Below are positions 46,029 through 55,905 of a stretch of DNA of 64,000 nucleotides, piece by piece. The stretch is from Chthoniobacteraceae bacterium. Lineage in GTDB: Bacteria > Verrucomicrobiota > Verrucomicrobiia > Chthoniobacterales > Chthoniobacteraceae. A program made the position numbers and the translations under genes. Position 1 is the first letter of the stretch. Each line of letters starts with the position of its first letter. Below the pieces are notes generated by a model. It was not told the DNA's origin. It saw nothing but the letters and a program-made list of their open reading frames with translations, and made no database searches. The stretch covers positions 62,001-126,000 of the forward strand of contig JAQGOL010000029.1 of NCBI GenBank assembly GCA_028293625.1, written 5' to 3'.

Positions 46029-47630
46029 ATGACTCCCGCCCTCGGAATGTTCCTGGCCTTTGTGGCCGCGACCCTGATCATCACTTATTTCAGCGCCCGC
46101 AAGACTTCCGGCGCAAGTTCCTATTTTGCCGCCGGACGCCGGATCACGGGCTGGCAAAACGGATGGGCCGTTGCAGGCGATTACATGAGCGCGGCCAGCT
46201 TTCTTGGCATCAGCGGCATGATCGCCTTTTACGGTTATGACGGGTTTATGTATTCGGTGGGCTGGCTGGTTGCCTACCTCACGGTGCTGCTTGTCGTGGC
46301 CGAACCGTTGCGCAATGCCGGCAAATACACGATGGCCGACGTGCTCGCCTACCGGCTTAGCGCACGGCCCGTGCGGGCGATGGCGGCATTGAGCACGCTG
46401 ACGGTCTCCACATTTTACATGATCGCCCAAATGGTTGGGGCGGGTTCGCTGGTCAAATTACTGCTCCCTACGGTCCCGTTTAATATCGCGATTGTCGGGG
46501 TCGGCGTGCTGATGATTATTTACGTCGTGTTTGGCGGCATGCTCGCGACCACCTGGGTGCAGATCATCAAGGCGGTTCTTCTAATGAGCGGCAGCATTTT
46601 CCTGAGCGTACTCGTGATGAAACATTTTCATTACAGCTTCACCGAATTTTTCGAGGCGATCAGCCACGTGACTTACAAGGACAAGAGCGGCGTGGAAGTG
46701 ACAAAAGACTTCCTTGCACCGGGATTAAAATACGGCGCCGCAGTCACCAAGGGGTATGGGCCGCTCGATTTGATTTCCCTGGGATTGGCGCTGGTTTTTG
46801 GAACGGCCGGTTTGCCGCATGTGCTGGTTCGCTTTTACACCGTGCCTGATGCAAAAACGGCGCGTGCCAGTGTGGTTTGGGCGATGGTGATCATCGGGCT
46901 CTTCTACATCATGACGACCTTCCTTGGTTTTGGTGCTGCGACCATTCTGACTCCCTCGGCGATCCCGAACGATAATATGAGCGCGCCGCTGCTTGCGAAG
47001 GCATTGGGCGGCGAAATTTTCTTCGCATTTATCTGCGCCGTGGCGTTTGCCACAATCCTGGCAGTGGTAGCCGGATTAACGATCAGTGCCAGCACGAGCT
47101 TCGCACACGATTTTTATACGAATGTATTACACCATGGGAAAGAGCACCGGCCCGGGCAGGAGGTCAAAGTGGCCCGGATCACGGCGTTTGTAGTCGGCGC
47201 GGTGGCAATCGTGCTGGCGATCCAGCTGGCGTCGGTCAACGTGGCGTTTCTGGTGGCGCTTGCTTTTGCGGTCGCGGCAAGCGCGAATCTGCCGGTGATT
47301 GTGCTGAGCTTGTTTTGGAAGCGCTTTAACACCAGTGGCGCTGTGATTGGTCTGGGGGTCGGTTTGATCAGCTCAATCGGGCTCATCATCATCAGCCCAA
47401 GCATCATGGGAATTGACGCGGCCACGGTCGATATCGCCAAGCGGCACCTTATTCAACACGACGCGATTTTCCCGCTCACCAATCCCGGCATCATCAGCAT
47501 TCCTCTTGGATTTCTCGGCGCATTCCTTGGCACCTTACTGACACGCGAGCCGAGTGCGGAAGCTCTTTTCACCGAGTTGACCGTGCGTGCGAACACCGGT
47601 TTGGGCGCCGAAAAAGCCAGCGAGCATTGA
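46029..47630 (+). CDS. actP: Sodium:solute symporter, ActP-like acetate permease
   Basis: The 533-residue SSS-family transporter has about 13 transmembrane helices. Typical blocks are [20 protein letters not shown] and [19 protein letters not shown] near the N-terminus, with [18 protein letters not shown] and [20 protein letters not shown] following. The match to ActP (cation/acetate symporter) is supported by the DUF485 gene just upstream. It should import acetate or related short carboxylates using the sodium or proton gradient. ATG 46029 precedes the first helix; the open frame before it overlaps the DUF485 gene. Confidence 0.88.
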   Translation: MTPALGMFLAFVAATLIITYFSARKTSGASSYFAAGRRITGWQNGWAVAGDYMSAASFLGISGMIAFYGYDGFMYSVGWLVAYLTVLLVVAEPLRNAGKYTMADVLAYRLSARPVRAMAALSTLTVSTFYMIAQMVGAGSLVKLLLPTVPFNIAIVGVGVLMIIYVVFGGMLATTWVQIIKAVLLMSGSIFLSVLVMKHFHYSFTEFFEAISHVTYKDKSGVEVTKDFLAPGLKYGAAVTKGYGPLDLISLGLALVFGTAGLPHVLVRFYTVPDAKTARASVVWAMVIIGLFYIMTTFLGFGAATILTPSAIPNDNMSAPLLAKALGGEIFFAFICAVAFATILAVVAGLTISASTSFAHDFYTNVLHHGKEHRPGQEVKVARITAFVVGAVAIVLAIQLASVNVAFLVALAFAVAASANLPVIVLSLFWKRFNTSGAVIGLGVGLISSIGLIIISPSIMGIDAATVDIAKRHLIQHDAIFPLTNPGIISIPLGFLGAFLGTLLTREPSAEALFTELTVRANTGLGAEKASEH

Positions 47631-47700
47631 GGAGCTTGCGGCGTGTGCGCGAGCCGCTAGTTTCCACCGGATCCGCATTCGCGGACTCGTCCATATTCCA

Positions 47701-48807
47701 ATGCCCGCCACGATCCGCCATCTTTACGTCCATATCCCGTTTTGTCCGAAGGTCTGTCCTTATTGCAGTTTTTATAAAGAAGCGAGCGATCGGAACAAGA
47801 CCCAGCGATTCCTCGATTCGGTTCTTGAAGAACTCGATCAGCGGAAGCGCGAGTTTGATTTGCGGCCGGAGACGATTTTTTTTGGCGGCGGCACCCCAAG
47901 CGCGCTGAGCACTCCGCAGCTTGATTATCTATTGAGCGGCTTGAGAGAGCGGCTCGATTTAAGCCGGCTTCGGGAGTGGACGCTGGAGATGAATCCGGCG
48001 ACCGTTTCACTTGAAAAAGCCTCACTCCTGCGTGGTCTTGGTGTCAACCGGATCAGCATGGGCGTCCAATCGTGGGATGAAGGATTGCTGAAGGTGCTCG
48101 GCCGGGTGCATTCCGGGGCGCAGGCAGAGCGGAGTTACGCTATTTTGCGCGAGGCCGGTTTTGATAACATCAATCTCGACCTGATGTTTGCGGTGCCAAC
48201 CCAGACCCGTGAGCAGTGGCAGGCGAGCCTGGAAAAAACCATCGCGCTTCAGCCGGAGCATATCGCCGCGTATTGCCTGACATACGAGGAGGATACCGAT
48301 TTTTTTGCCCGCTTTACCCGTGGCGAACTAACCCAGGATAGTGGCTGGGACGCGGACCTTTTTGAATCAACCATGGACACCCTTTGCGGTGCGGGTTTTG
48401 TCCAATATGAGATTTCCAATTACGCCAAACCCGGGCGCGATTGCCTGCATAACCTCGCTTATTGGCTCGGCTCCGATTATCTCGGGCTTGGCCCCAGCGC
48501 TTTTTCCACGATCGGGGGACGCCGCTGGCAGAACGTTGCCGACACGAGCATCTACTGCGATCGGATCGGCAAGACGGAGTCGGCGGAATCGTTTTCCGAG
48601 GCGCTTTCCGACCAGATCCGGCAAAGTGAGCGGATCGCGTTTGGGCTTCGGACAAATCGGGGGGTTTCGCGCGAAGCGATGGCGTCGTGGAATCGGGAAG
48701 TGGCGCAATTTGAGGCAGGCGGATTCCTGCAGGCTGAAGGGGAAAATCTGGTATTGACGCGCAGTGGCAAGCTGATGGCCGACTCGGTGGGCCAGACGTT
48801 TGTGTAG
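47701..48807 (+). CDS. hemW: Radical-SAM haem chaperone HemW
   Basis: The 368-residue protein contains the radical-SAM cluster motif CPKVCPYCSFYK (CxxxCxxC) near residues 15-25, the GGGTPS motif (FFGGGTPSALS), GVNRISMGVQSWDEGLL and DLMFAVPTQTREQWQ. True coproporphyrinogen oxidase HemN has an extra Cys after the cluster motif (CxxxCxxCxC); here the third cysteine is followed by Ser-Phe, as in HemW, a haem-binding insertion protein. ATG 47701 begins the conserved core (ATIRHLYVHIPFC). Same strand as actP, 70 bases away. Confidence 0.9.
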   Translation: MPATIRHLYVHIPFCPKVCPYCSFYKEASDRNKTQRFLDSVLEELDQRKREFDLRPETIFFGGGTPSALSTPQLDYLLSGLRERLDLSRLREWTLEMNPATVSLEKASLLRGLGVNRISMGVQSWDEGLLKVLGRVHSGAQAERSYAILREAGFDNINLDLMFAVPTQTREQWQASLEKTIALQPEHIAAYCLTYEEDTDFFARFTRGELTQDSGWDADLFESTMDTLCGAGFVQYEISNYAKPGRDCLHNLAYWLGSDYLGLGPSAFSTIGGRRWQNVADTSIYCDRIGKTESAESFSEALSDQIRQSERIAFGLRTNRGVSREAMASWNREVAQFEAGGFLQAEGENLVLTRSGKLMADSVGQTFV

Positions 48808-48822
48808 AGCTGTTTTTGCGGT

Positions 48823-49716
48823 CTAGCTGACCGAAATGCTCGCCGTCATTGAATGGCTTTCGCCGGGGGAGACCGTCACTGCGTTTTCGCCTGAGTTGGC
48901 CGTCTCCACGCAGAGCATTCCCGGCCATTCGTCGTCGCCGAAATCGGCCATGGAGCTGGCTTTGGCGATCCACGGGTTCCAAACAACGGTTGTATCCGAG
49001 CCGCTTTTTTCAACTGTGATCCGGCGTTGCAGCCCGGGATCTTCAATCACGCAGGCCGACTGGCTGGAGGGATAGACCCGGTCGGTCTCCCCGGTGATCC
49101 GGATCGGCGCGGAGTCCTGCACTTTGCGGGCGCCGGCATCGACCTTGTCGACGTATGCGGAATTGGAAAGCCCGCTGATTGAGACATTGCGCGCGTTGCT
49201 GACGACAAAATAAGTGTGAAGCGCTTCTTCGATGTCAAAAGGAGTCGTTGATAGGTTTTGCGTCTCAAGCGTCATTTCAAGCGTGGCGCCAATCGTGATC
49301 CGGTGGCGGAGGACGAAATCGTGAGGCCAGAGTGCCCGGGTCTTGTCTGTGGCGTTCAAGCGCAATATCAGGGTGACGATATCGGCGGCGCATTCTACGG
49401 ATTCCACCTCCCACGCCGTGGTTCTGGCGAACCCGTGTGCAGGCGATTCGGGATGGCCTGCTCGTGGTCCAAACCAGGGGAAACAGATCGGAACTCCGCC
49501 GCGAATCGCTTTGCCGGGCGAGAAATGGCTCGCGGCGCTCATAAAAAGTAGCGGCGAATGGCCCGCCGGCTGGTAGTGGGCAATATGTGCGCCGTGCAGA
49601 TAAACGTGAGCCGAGGCAAGGGGCGTATCGACCGCGATGCGGAGAAGACCACCGGCGCCCTCCTCGAATTTGACACGCTGCGGGATTTCGAAGTGATGAA
49701 ACTCGGCGGTTTGCAT
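48823..49716 (-). CDS. Glucose-6-phosphate 1-epimerase / hexose-6-phosphate mutarotase family
   Basis: The 297-residue beta-sandwich of the aldose-1-epimerase superfamily, YeaD branch, interconverts alpha and beta anomers of hexose-6-phosphates. Visible are AHVYLHGAHIAHYQPAG at the N-terminus, IRGGVPICFPWFGPRAGHPE with the characteristic GGIPICFPWFG block, HGFARTTAWEVESV (catalytic-region His), and VVWNPWIAKASSMADFGDDE near the end. ATG 49716 was chosen over a GTG 51 bases upstream. It is divergent from the phosphatase gene and convergent with hemW. Confidence 0.88.
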   Translation of the reverse strand: MQTAEFHHFEIPQRVKFEEGAGGLLRIAVDTPLASAHVYLHGAHIAHYQPAGHSPLLFMSAASHFSPGKAIRGGVPICFPWFGPRAGHPESPAHGFARTTAWEVESVECAADIVTLILRLNATDKTRALWPHDFVLRHRITIGATLEMTLETQNLSTTPFDIEEALHTYFVVSNARNVSISGLSNSAYVDKVDAGARKVQDSAPIRITGETDRVYPSSQSACVIEDPGLQRRITVEKSGSDTTVVWNPWIAKASSMADFGDDEWPGMLCVETANSGENAVTVSPGESHSMTASISVS

Positions 49717-49908
49717 GTACGCAGGTTGAAAGTTGTTCTTCAAAGGCTCCAGATAAATGAACGGCACGCAGGCGGGAAATTTGTAAAGCTTGCTGGAATT
49801 GCCAACGGGCGTGAACCTCGCGGGGTGCGTTCATTGCAAAGCTTTTATAAACGAAATGTTCCCGAGTTCCGTGATGGCGTATCCTCTAAAACCGTGGCAC
49901 TCGTAGAT

Positions 49909-51576
49909 ATGGCACCGTTGTCGGAAGCGCCGCAGGCATTCATCCGAGTCTTGTTAATTGAAGACAATCCTGGGGACGTATTCCTTTTAAGCGAGATGTT
50001 GCGCGATGCGCCGATCCGTTTTGAGATCGAATCGGTAAGTCGTTTAAGTGAAGCACTTGACCGGCTTGATCGTGGCGGAATTGATGTGGTGCTTAGTGAT
50101 CTCTCCCTTCCTGACAGCCAGGGGATCGGGACATTTCACCGTCTGTTAGTTCATCCGGCACGAGTGCCCATCGTGGTGCTAAGCGGTTTGGATGATGAAT
50201 CACTGGCGCTTCAAACCGTGGAGGAAGGCGCCCAGGATTATCTGGTCAAAGGCCAGCTCGATCAGCCTTTGCTGGTGCGTTCGATCCGGTATGCGATCAA
50301 AAGAGCGGATTCTGAGCGATGCCTGGAGCAGGAACGCGCGCTATTGCGCAATGTGATCGATAACCTGCCCGACTCCATTTACGTCAAGGATCTTGAAGGC
50401 CGTTACCTGCTTGATAACCAGGCTCACATGCGGCAGATCGGGGCCAAATCTCTCGAAGAGGTGATTGGAAAAACGGGCATCGATTTTTTCCCCGCGCACA
50501 CCGCCGCCGCCTTCCAGGCCGATGATGAGCGCGTAATGAGGACTGGCCGGCCAATCATCAACCGGCACGAATGCGTGGATGATGGGAGCCGGTCCAAATT
50601 GTGGCTTTCGACTACGAAAGTGCCGTTGCGCGATGTCGATGGGGAGATTGCGGGAATCATTGGTATCAGTCGCGACATCACGGCACGGAAGGATGCGGAA
50701 GCGCAACTGGCCCTTTACACGGAGGAACTGCGTGAAAAAAACGCGGAGATGGAGGATGACCTCAATATGGCGAGAGAAGTGCAACAAGCCTTCCTGCCCC
50801 AGCAGTTTCCAAGTTTCCCCCGCAAATTGCCTGCTTCGCAGAGCGCTCTCGCATTTGTCAGCAAATATCTGCCAACAACCACCCTGGGCGGCGATTTTTT
50901 CCATATCCTGCCCGTATCCGAAATGCAGGCGGGGATTTTTATTTGCGACGTGATGGGGCACGGTGTGCGGGCTGCCTTGGTAACGGCCATTCAACGCGCG
51001 CTCGTGGAGGAGCTTGTCGAATTCGCCGATCGTCCCGGAGAATTTCTTACCCGGATGAATGCTTCGCTGCTCTCAATTCTGCGACGTACTCGCAGTCCGA
51101 TGTTTGTTTCCGCGTTTTACCTGCTGGTCAACGTGGAAGACGCCACTTTGCAATATGCCAACGCAGGGCACCCACGTCCGTTGCATTTCAAACGCGACGA
51201 GAATTCCGTTGCGTTGCTAACCGGACAAAACGCCCGTCCAGGGCCGGCATTGGGTGTCTTTGAAGATTCGCAGTATCTGACTCATCATGCCGCGATGGCG
51301 GCTCGCGATCTGGTGCTTCTTTATACCGATGGCCTGTATGAAGTCGAAGGAGCGGACGGCGATTATTACGATCAGGGCCGCTTGTTGGAATTTGTGGAAC
51401 GCCGGGTTCAGCACGGCAGTGACTCGATTTTTGAGGAAACGTTGGAAGAAGTGCGCCGCTTTTCTTTCAGCGGGGGATTTGTCGATGACGTCTGCCTTGT
51501 CGGTGTGGAAGTCCAATGGGTTGGCGCACGCGAACCGGCGCACCATGCTCTGAGCGAAGTAGGGCAAATTCATTAG
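49909..51576 (+). CDS. Response regulator with PAS and SpoIIE-type PP2C phosphatase output
   Basis: The 555-residue cytosolic protein has a receiver domain at 12-130 with LLIEDNPGD and phospho-acceptor Asp64, ending LVKGQLD. A PAS domain with PAC end (ISRDITARKDAE) covers about 145-263, and a coiled coil about 264-298 (LREKNAEMEDDLNMAREVQQ). The SpoIIE/PP2C_SIG domain (about 315-535) has GGDFF (Asp329), CDVMGHGVRAAL (Asp347), YANAGHPRP, LYTDGLYE (Asp474) and GFVDDVCL. Such proteins dephosphorylate anti-sigma antagonists (STAS proteins) when the receiver is phosphorylated. No STAS or anti-sigma gene is in view. Upstream residues of the open frame overlap the divergent mutarotase gene. Confidence 0.9.
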   Translation: MAPLSEAPQAFIRVLLIEDNPGDVFLLSEMLRDAPIRFEIESVSRLSEALDRLDRGGIDVVLSDLSLPDSQGIGTFHRLLVHPARVPIVVLSGLDDESLALQTVEEGAQDYLVKGQLDQPLLVRSIRYAIKRADSERCLEQERALLRNVIDNLPDSIYVKDLEGRYLLDNQAHMRQIGAKSLEEVIGKTGIDFFPAHTAAAFQADDERVMRTGRPIINRHECVDDGSRSKLWLSTTKVPLRDVDGEIAGIIGISRDITARKDAEAQLALYTEELREKNAEMEDDLNMAREVQQAFLPQQFPSFPRKLPASQSALAFVSKYLPTTTLGGDFFHILPVSEMQAGIFICDVMGHGVRAALVTAIQRALVEELVEFADRPGEFLTRMNASLLSILRRTRSPMFVSAFYLLVNVEDATLQYANAGHPRPLHFKRDENSVALLTGQNARPGPALGVFEDSQYLTHHAAMAARDLVLLYTDGLYEVEGADGDYYDQGRLLEFVERRVQHGSDSIFEETLEEVRRFSFSGGFVDDVCLVGVEVQWVGAREPAHHALSEVGQIH

Positions 51577-51762
51577 GATGCGGCGTTGCGCGGAAGGGTT
51601 CCTGCTCTCACATGCCGTCTATGGATCTTAATTTGAACGGTTTGCCGGCCAGTGCGGCCAGTGCAATCGCCGCTTATTTGCTTTTGCAAACCTCCGGAGA
51701 TCTTTTGAAGGGCCCCGGTTCAAAGCGGATGTTTATTTTCGCGCAAACAATCGGTTAGAGCT

Positions 51763-53424
51763 ATGACTCACGCGATTGTTGACGTTCTCTTGATTGAGGA
51801 TAATCCTGACCAGGTCGTCTTTCTCCGCCAGTTGCTGGGCAACTCAGATGCGCTGATTGAGTTTCGTTTGCATACGGCTGGAACTCTGGCTGACGGGCTC
51901 GCCCTTTTGGCCGGCCAAGCATTTGAGTTGATCCTGCTTGATTTGAGTTTGCCCGATAGCAGCGGCCTTGAGACGTTTGTGCGCGTCGCCGAGGTTGCCA
52001 CGGAAGTGGCCATCGTCGTCTTGAGCGGCACCGATGATGTGGTGCTCGCGGTGGAGACCGTCCAGCTCGGAGCCCAGGATTACCTAGTCAAGGGACATCT
52101 GGACAATCACCTTTTGATTCGCTCAATGCAGTATGCGGTGGAACGCAAACGTGGCCAGCTCCAGCTCAAGCGGGCTTACGACGAACTTGAAAGCCGCGTC
52201 AAAGAGCGCACGGGAATGTTGCAGCAGGCCAATGCGCGTCTTCAAAAAGAGATCGCCGAGCGCAAACGTGCCGAGGAAGAAACTTTGGAAAGCAATCGCC
52301 AGTTGGCCTCCGCGCTTGGCCAGCTTCACGTCACCCGGCTCCAATCCTCCGAACATTCGCGCATGAACGAACTGGCCTCTTTGGCGGGGGACCTTCTTAA
52401 CGATTTTAACGATGCGTTTCTGCCGGTCCTCGCCTCGTGCGAACTTCTGATGAGCGACTCGCAAATCCTCGCCAATCCGTTGAAGGTGGAGAATTACGTG
52501 CAGCTTATTCAGCGCAGTGCGATGGAGAGCGCGGCAGTGGTTGAAAGGTTACGGGAGTTCCAAAACCGTCAGCCCCAGGAAGAGGAATCCGGGGTCGTTG
52601 CTCTTAACGCGCTGGTGGAACAGGTCATTGCTTCCAATGGGCTACGCGCCGGCCATGATGAGCGAGTCTCCACGCCACGGATCGATGTGAAGACTGAATT
52701 GAGTTCCGTGCCCGCGCTTGCAGGCAGCAAGGCGGAGTGGCGCGATGCGCTGCAAGGATTGCTTTCAAACGCGCTCGAAGCGATCCCAGCTCAAGGCACG
52801 ATTTCCATTCGAACGGGCCTTTGCGCGGATCACCTGCTCCTTTCCTTCACCGATGACGGGATCGGAATGAGCGATGAGTTCAAGGCGCGTCTTTTGGAGC
52901 CAGGCCACGGTTCGGGCCTTGATGGGGTTCATTCCCTGATCGACCGTTACAACGGCGAAATTCACATCGAAAGCGAGCCCGGCAATGGCAGCACCGTGAC
53001 GATTTCCCTGCCGCTGGATGGCAAGGAAAACGCGGAAGTCCTGCCTCAGATCCCGCCGGTGGCGGCCCCGCAGTGCCTCAGGATTCTGGTGGTCGATGAT
53101 GAGCCATTGGTGCGTGAAGTCATCGCGATTTATCTCGGCGAAGATAATCACATCATCACGACCGCCTGCAATGGCCGGGAGGGACTCGAAAAATTCAACG
53201 CCGACAACTTTGATGTCGTGCTGACTGACCGCGCGATGCCTGAGATGAACGGTGAGCAGCTTGCCGTTGAAATAAAGCGAAGGAACCCGAAGCAGCCCGT
53301 TATTTTACTGACCGGCTTTGGGGAAAGCGCGGGCGATGAACCGATGGGCGTTGATCTGATCGTCAGCAAGCCCTTCACAATGAATACATTGCGCAGCGCG
53401 ATCTCCCGATGCCTCGCCGCGTAG
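51763..53424 (+). CDS. REC - degenerate histidine kinase - REC hybrid
   Basis: The 553-residue cytosolic protein has a receiver at 6-125 (Asp60 in LILLDLSLPDSSG, ending LVKGHLD, closely like the receiver of the upstream gene) and a coiled coil at 130-185. The dimerisation helix (about 200-230) reads SLAGDLLNDFNDAFLP: Asn213 stands where the phospho-accepting His of AGxxAHDFNN kinases should be. The HATPase domain keeps the N-box (LLSNALEA, Asn336), G1 box (DDGIGMS) and a modified G2 (GHGSGLDGVHSL). A C-terminal receiver (440-550) has Asp489. The gene is 186 bases downstream of the SpoIIE phosphatase gene on the same strand; they probably share a pathway. Confidence 0.85.
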   Translation: MTHAIVDVLLIEDNPDQVVFLRQLLGNSDALIEFRLHTAGTLADGLALLAGQAFELILLDLSLPDSSGLETFVRVAEVATEVAIVVLSGTDDVVLAVETVQLGAQDYLVKGHLDNHLLIRSMQYAVERKRGQLQLKRAYDELESRVKERTGMLQQANARLQKEIAERKRAEEETLESNRQLASALGQLHVTRLQSSEHSRMNELASLAGDLLNDFNDAFLPVLASCELLMSDSQILANPLKVENYVQLIQRSAMESAAVVERLREFQNRQPQEEESGVVALNALVEQVIASNGLRAGHDERVSTPRIDVKTELSSVPALAGSKAEWRDALQGLLSNALEAIPAQGTISIRTGLCADHLLLSFTDDGIGMSDEFKARLLEPGHGSGLDGVHSLIDRYNGEIHIESEPGNGSTVTISLPLDGKENAEVLPQIPPVAAPQCLRILVVDDEPLVREVIAIYLGEDNHIITTACNGREGLEKFNADNFDVVLTDRAMPEMNGEQLAVEIKRRNPKQPVILLTGFGESAGDEPMGVDLIVSKPFTMNTLRSAISRCLAA

Positions 53425-53446
53425 AGCGGCCGATGAGGAACGCGCT

Positions 53447-54457
53447 TTAGCGGAATCCAAATTCGCTGCCGAGCGCCAGGCATTGATCAAGAGGCTTGAG
53501 GCCGCCGGTGCATGTGGCATCGCTGAGATTGGCTGCAGCCGCGCAGACACCAAAGCGGAGGCATTCCTCAATGGAATTGCCTTCATGCCATCCAAGCAGC
53601 ACACCCGCTGTAAAAGCGTCTCCGGCACCCGCTGCCCCTTTGATGTATCCATCGGGAAGGCGGACGCTGCCGTGTTCGTGCCAGGCGCCATCGACTCCCA
53701 GCGCGCAGGCGCCCTCTGGAAAATGGACCACGACGCGTTCGCGTACCCCGGCGGCGATGAGTTCCGCCATCGCTTCGCGCAATGCCGTCCGGTCGAGCAC
53801 GTCGCCAACGCGGATCTGGCGGCCTGTGACGCGTCCGGCCTCAAATTCATTCATGATGCAAAGGTCAACGTGAGGCAGGGCTGGAAGAACGATTTTTGCG
53901 AACCGATCGCTATCTTCGCTGACCACATCGATCGATGTTTTCAGTCCGGCCAATTGGGCCCGGGAAAGAATCTCAGCCGCCACTGTGCCGTGTGTGGCGC
54001 TTGGGCCATCGAGGCGATCGAGCAGAAGCAAATATCCAAGATGAAAGATTCGGGCGGCCGATTTGGAAAAGTCGAAATGTTCGCTGTCAAGCAACGCATT
54101 CGCGCCGCGCGCATGGAAAAACGTGCGCCGACCGGTACCCTGGATCGACATCACATCGGTGTAACTGGTCGGGGCGGCAGCCGTTTTTTGTAATTGCACC
54201 GTTCCGATGGAGCGCTGGGCGCAATCGGCAAAGATGCTCGCGCCGTCTTCATCATCGCCAACCAGGCCGAGGGCCTCAAGCGGGAAGGGGGTTTGCATTC
54301 GCGCGAGATCGACCAGGATGTTGTAAGGCGAGCCGCCTGTGCCTCGTGAGCGGCTGAAAATGTTGGCCAGTGCGTCTTGGGCGGGCCACGTGTCGATGAC
54401 CTTTACGTGATCGATAATCCAGTTGCCTGCTGCGAGAATGCCTTTGCGGGGAGTCAT
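53447..54457 (-). CDS. PfkB-family carbohydrate kinase
   Basis: This 336-residue ribokinase-fold kinase shows AAGNWIIDHVKVID at the N-terminus, GTGGSPYNILVDLARM (the family's GG motif, sugar site), LGLVGDDEDG, and the catalytic GAAGAGDAFTAGVLLG with its Asp. The sugar substrate cannot be deduced; the family phosphorylates ribose, fructose, adenosine and others with ATP. ATG 54457 was chosen; the longer frame begins in a non-conserved stretch. No sugar transporter is adjacent. Confidence 0.87.
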   Translation of the reverse strand: MTPRKGILAAGNWIIDHVKVIDTWPAQDALANIFSRSRGTGGSPYNILVDLARMQTPFPLEALGLVGDDEDGASIFADCAQRSIGTVQLQKTAAAPTSYTDVMSIQGTGRRTFFHARGANALLDSEHFDFSKSAARIFHLGYLLLLDRLDGPSATHGTVAAEILSRAQLAGLKTSIDVVSEDSDRFAKIVLPALPHVDLCIMNEFEAGRVTGRQIRVGDVLDRTALREAMAELIAAGVRERVVVHFPEGACALGVDGAWHEHGSVRLPDGYIKGAAGAGDAFTAGVLLGWHEGNSIEECLRFGVCAAAANLSDATCTGGLKPLDQCLALGSEFGFR

Positions 54458-54657
54458 AAATTGGGTGCGAACAAAACACAGAATCAGCGGGGAGGGACAA
54501 GCGTTTAGTGAGGCGACCTCCATGAGTCCCATTATAAAAGCGGCGCGAATACGCCCCCATTTGTATCAGGGAAGTTCCGCGCTTGCGGGAAAAGAATGCT
54601 TGCCCGGCACCCGCTGTTAGGTTGAGTTTCGAATTGTCTACCAGACTGCTCTTCGAT

Positions 54658-55461
54658 ATGAACAAACTCTTCCTGCTTGCCCTGGCCGTGGTAACTCCAA
54701 ACGCCTGGGCTGAACCTCCAGCGAAGATTGACGTCAGCCAGCTGCCCAGCCAGGCAAGGATGATTGATGAGGTCATCGTTCCAGTGCCAAGTGAAGTTTT
54801 CGGGGTGCTCGATAAAATTGGGCAGCCGCACTGGGAAGAGATCCTGCGGCGCTCCACCGGAGTGGTGAAACCGTCCGGCGGCGCCGAACAGATCGCGCTC
54901 ATGCTTGGCAGTGTGATTGCCGAAGGTTTTATCGCTGTCGAATCCCAGACAGCGGAGGAAGTTAAAAAAATCGGGAAAAGCGTGCTGAGCCTGTCGGAAG
55001 GCATTGGCGTTAAAAAAGCGGTCCAGCGCCGCAGTCAGAGCATCATTGACGCGGCTGATGAGAAGGATTGGAAGAAAGTGCGGCGTGAGCTCGATGGAGC
55101 GCTTTCTGATGTCAAAGACGCGATGATTGAGCTTAGGAGCGAAGAGCTCTCCCAGCTGGTAAGCTTGGGTGGCTGGCTCCGCGGAACCGAAGCGCTTAGC
55201 ACCGTGGTTAAAAAGAATTTTTCCAAAGACGGCGCGGAACTCCTTCATCAGCCCGTCTTGCTTGATTACTTTGACAAGCGGGTCTCGACCATGAATCCGC
55301 GGCGGCAGACCCCGCTTGTGCTCAAGGTCCGCCAGGGGCTTCTTGAAATCCGGCAGCTCATCGGTACGGGCGAAGGGGGCGAACTTTCGGAAAAAACCGT
55401 CCAAGAGATCGAAGCCATCGCAGGCGGCCTGGTCAAAGCGATCAATTTAAAAGCGAACTAA
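54658..55461 (+). CDS. Exported protein of unknown function
   Basis: The product is 267 residues with a clear signal peptide (MNKLFLLALAVVTPNAWA, cleavage after AWA). The mature part is mostly helical and charged: VIVPVPSEVFGVLDKIGQPH near the front, AADEKDWKKVRRELDGALSD in the middle, and LVLKVRQGLLEIRQLIGTGE at the end. I do not recognise a family. ATG 54658 starts the signal peptide directly. A second small exported protein follows 12 bases after its stop, so the pair is likely co-transcribed. Confidence 0.8.
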   Translation: MNKLFLLALAVVTPNAWAEPPAKIDVSQLPSQARMIDEVIVPVPSEVFGVLDKIGQPHWEEILRRSTGVVKPSGGAEQIALMLGSVIAEGFIAVESQTAEEVKKIGKSVLSLSEGIGVKKAVQRRSQSIIDAADEKDWKKVRRELDGALSDVKDAMIELRSEELSQLVSLGGWLRGTEALSTVVKKNFSKDGAELLHQPVLLDYFDKRVSTMNPRRQTPLVLKVRQGLLEIRQLIGTGEGGELSEKTVQEIEAIAGGLVKAINLKAN

Positions 55462-55473
55462 CTGGATTCTATT

Positions 55474-55905
55474 GTGAAATTTACTTCTGTCATTGCTGCC
55501 CTGCTTTGTGTGCTGCTTAGCACAGCTCCGGTTCATGCGACCATCGACGACTCTCTCTCCTTCGCTCTGGAGGCGGCGGACCCTTATGTGAAAGATGGTT
55601 TCACAGTGCGCGAGGATTATTGGGGGGGCGATCTTCCGGTAAAACAAACCAAAGCAATCGTTCATCAGCTCTTCAAGGGAAACGAATATTGGTTCTGGAT
55701 GGGTTCCGACCAGAAAGTCGCCAAAATCTCGGTGCATGTGTACGATAGCGACGGCAATCTGGCTGAGGTGGAAGCATGGCAAAAACCACATATGGCGGCC
55801 TGCCGTGTTGTTCCAAAGAAAACCGGTTCCTATTATCTGATGGTTGAGATCGAAAAATCCCCCGATGAGCGCACCTACTGGTCGCTCTCCTACGGGTTCC
55901 GTTGA
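55474..55905 (+). CDS. Small exported protein of unknown function
   Basis: The 143-residue protein starts with GTG (KFTSVIAALLCVLLSTAPVHA signal). The mature 120 residues are beta-rich: FTVREDYWGGDLPV, LFKGNEYWFWMGSDQK, VAKISVHVYDSDG and SYYLMVEIEKSPDE, which suggests a C2- or jelly-roll-like sandwich; I cannot name a family. It lies 12 bases after the preceding exported-protein gene and 171 bases before phoH. Confidence 0.75.
   Translation: MKFTSVIAALLCVLLSTAPVHATIDDSLSFALEAADPYVKDGFTVREDYWGGDLPVKQTKAIVHQLFKGNEYWFWMGSDQKVAKISVHVYDSDGNLAEVEAWQKPHMAACRVVPKKTGSYYLMVEIEKSPDERTYWSLSYGFR

Noticed and set aside
51612-51758. Possible 48-residue peptide between the two signalling genes
   Set aside because: No strong ribosome binding site and no recognisable feature; it could be translated, but nothing supports it.
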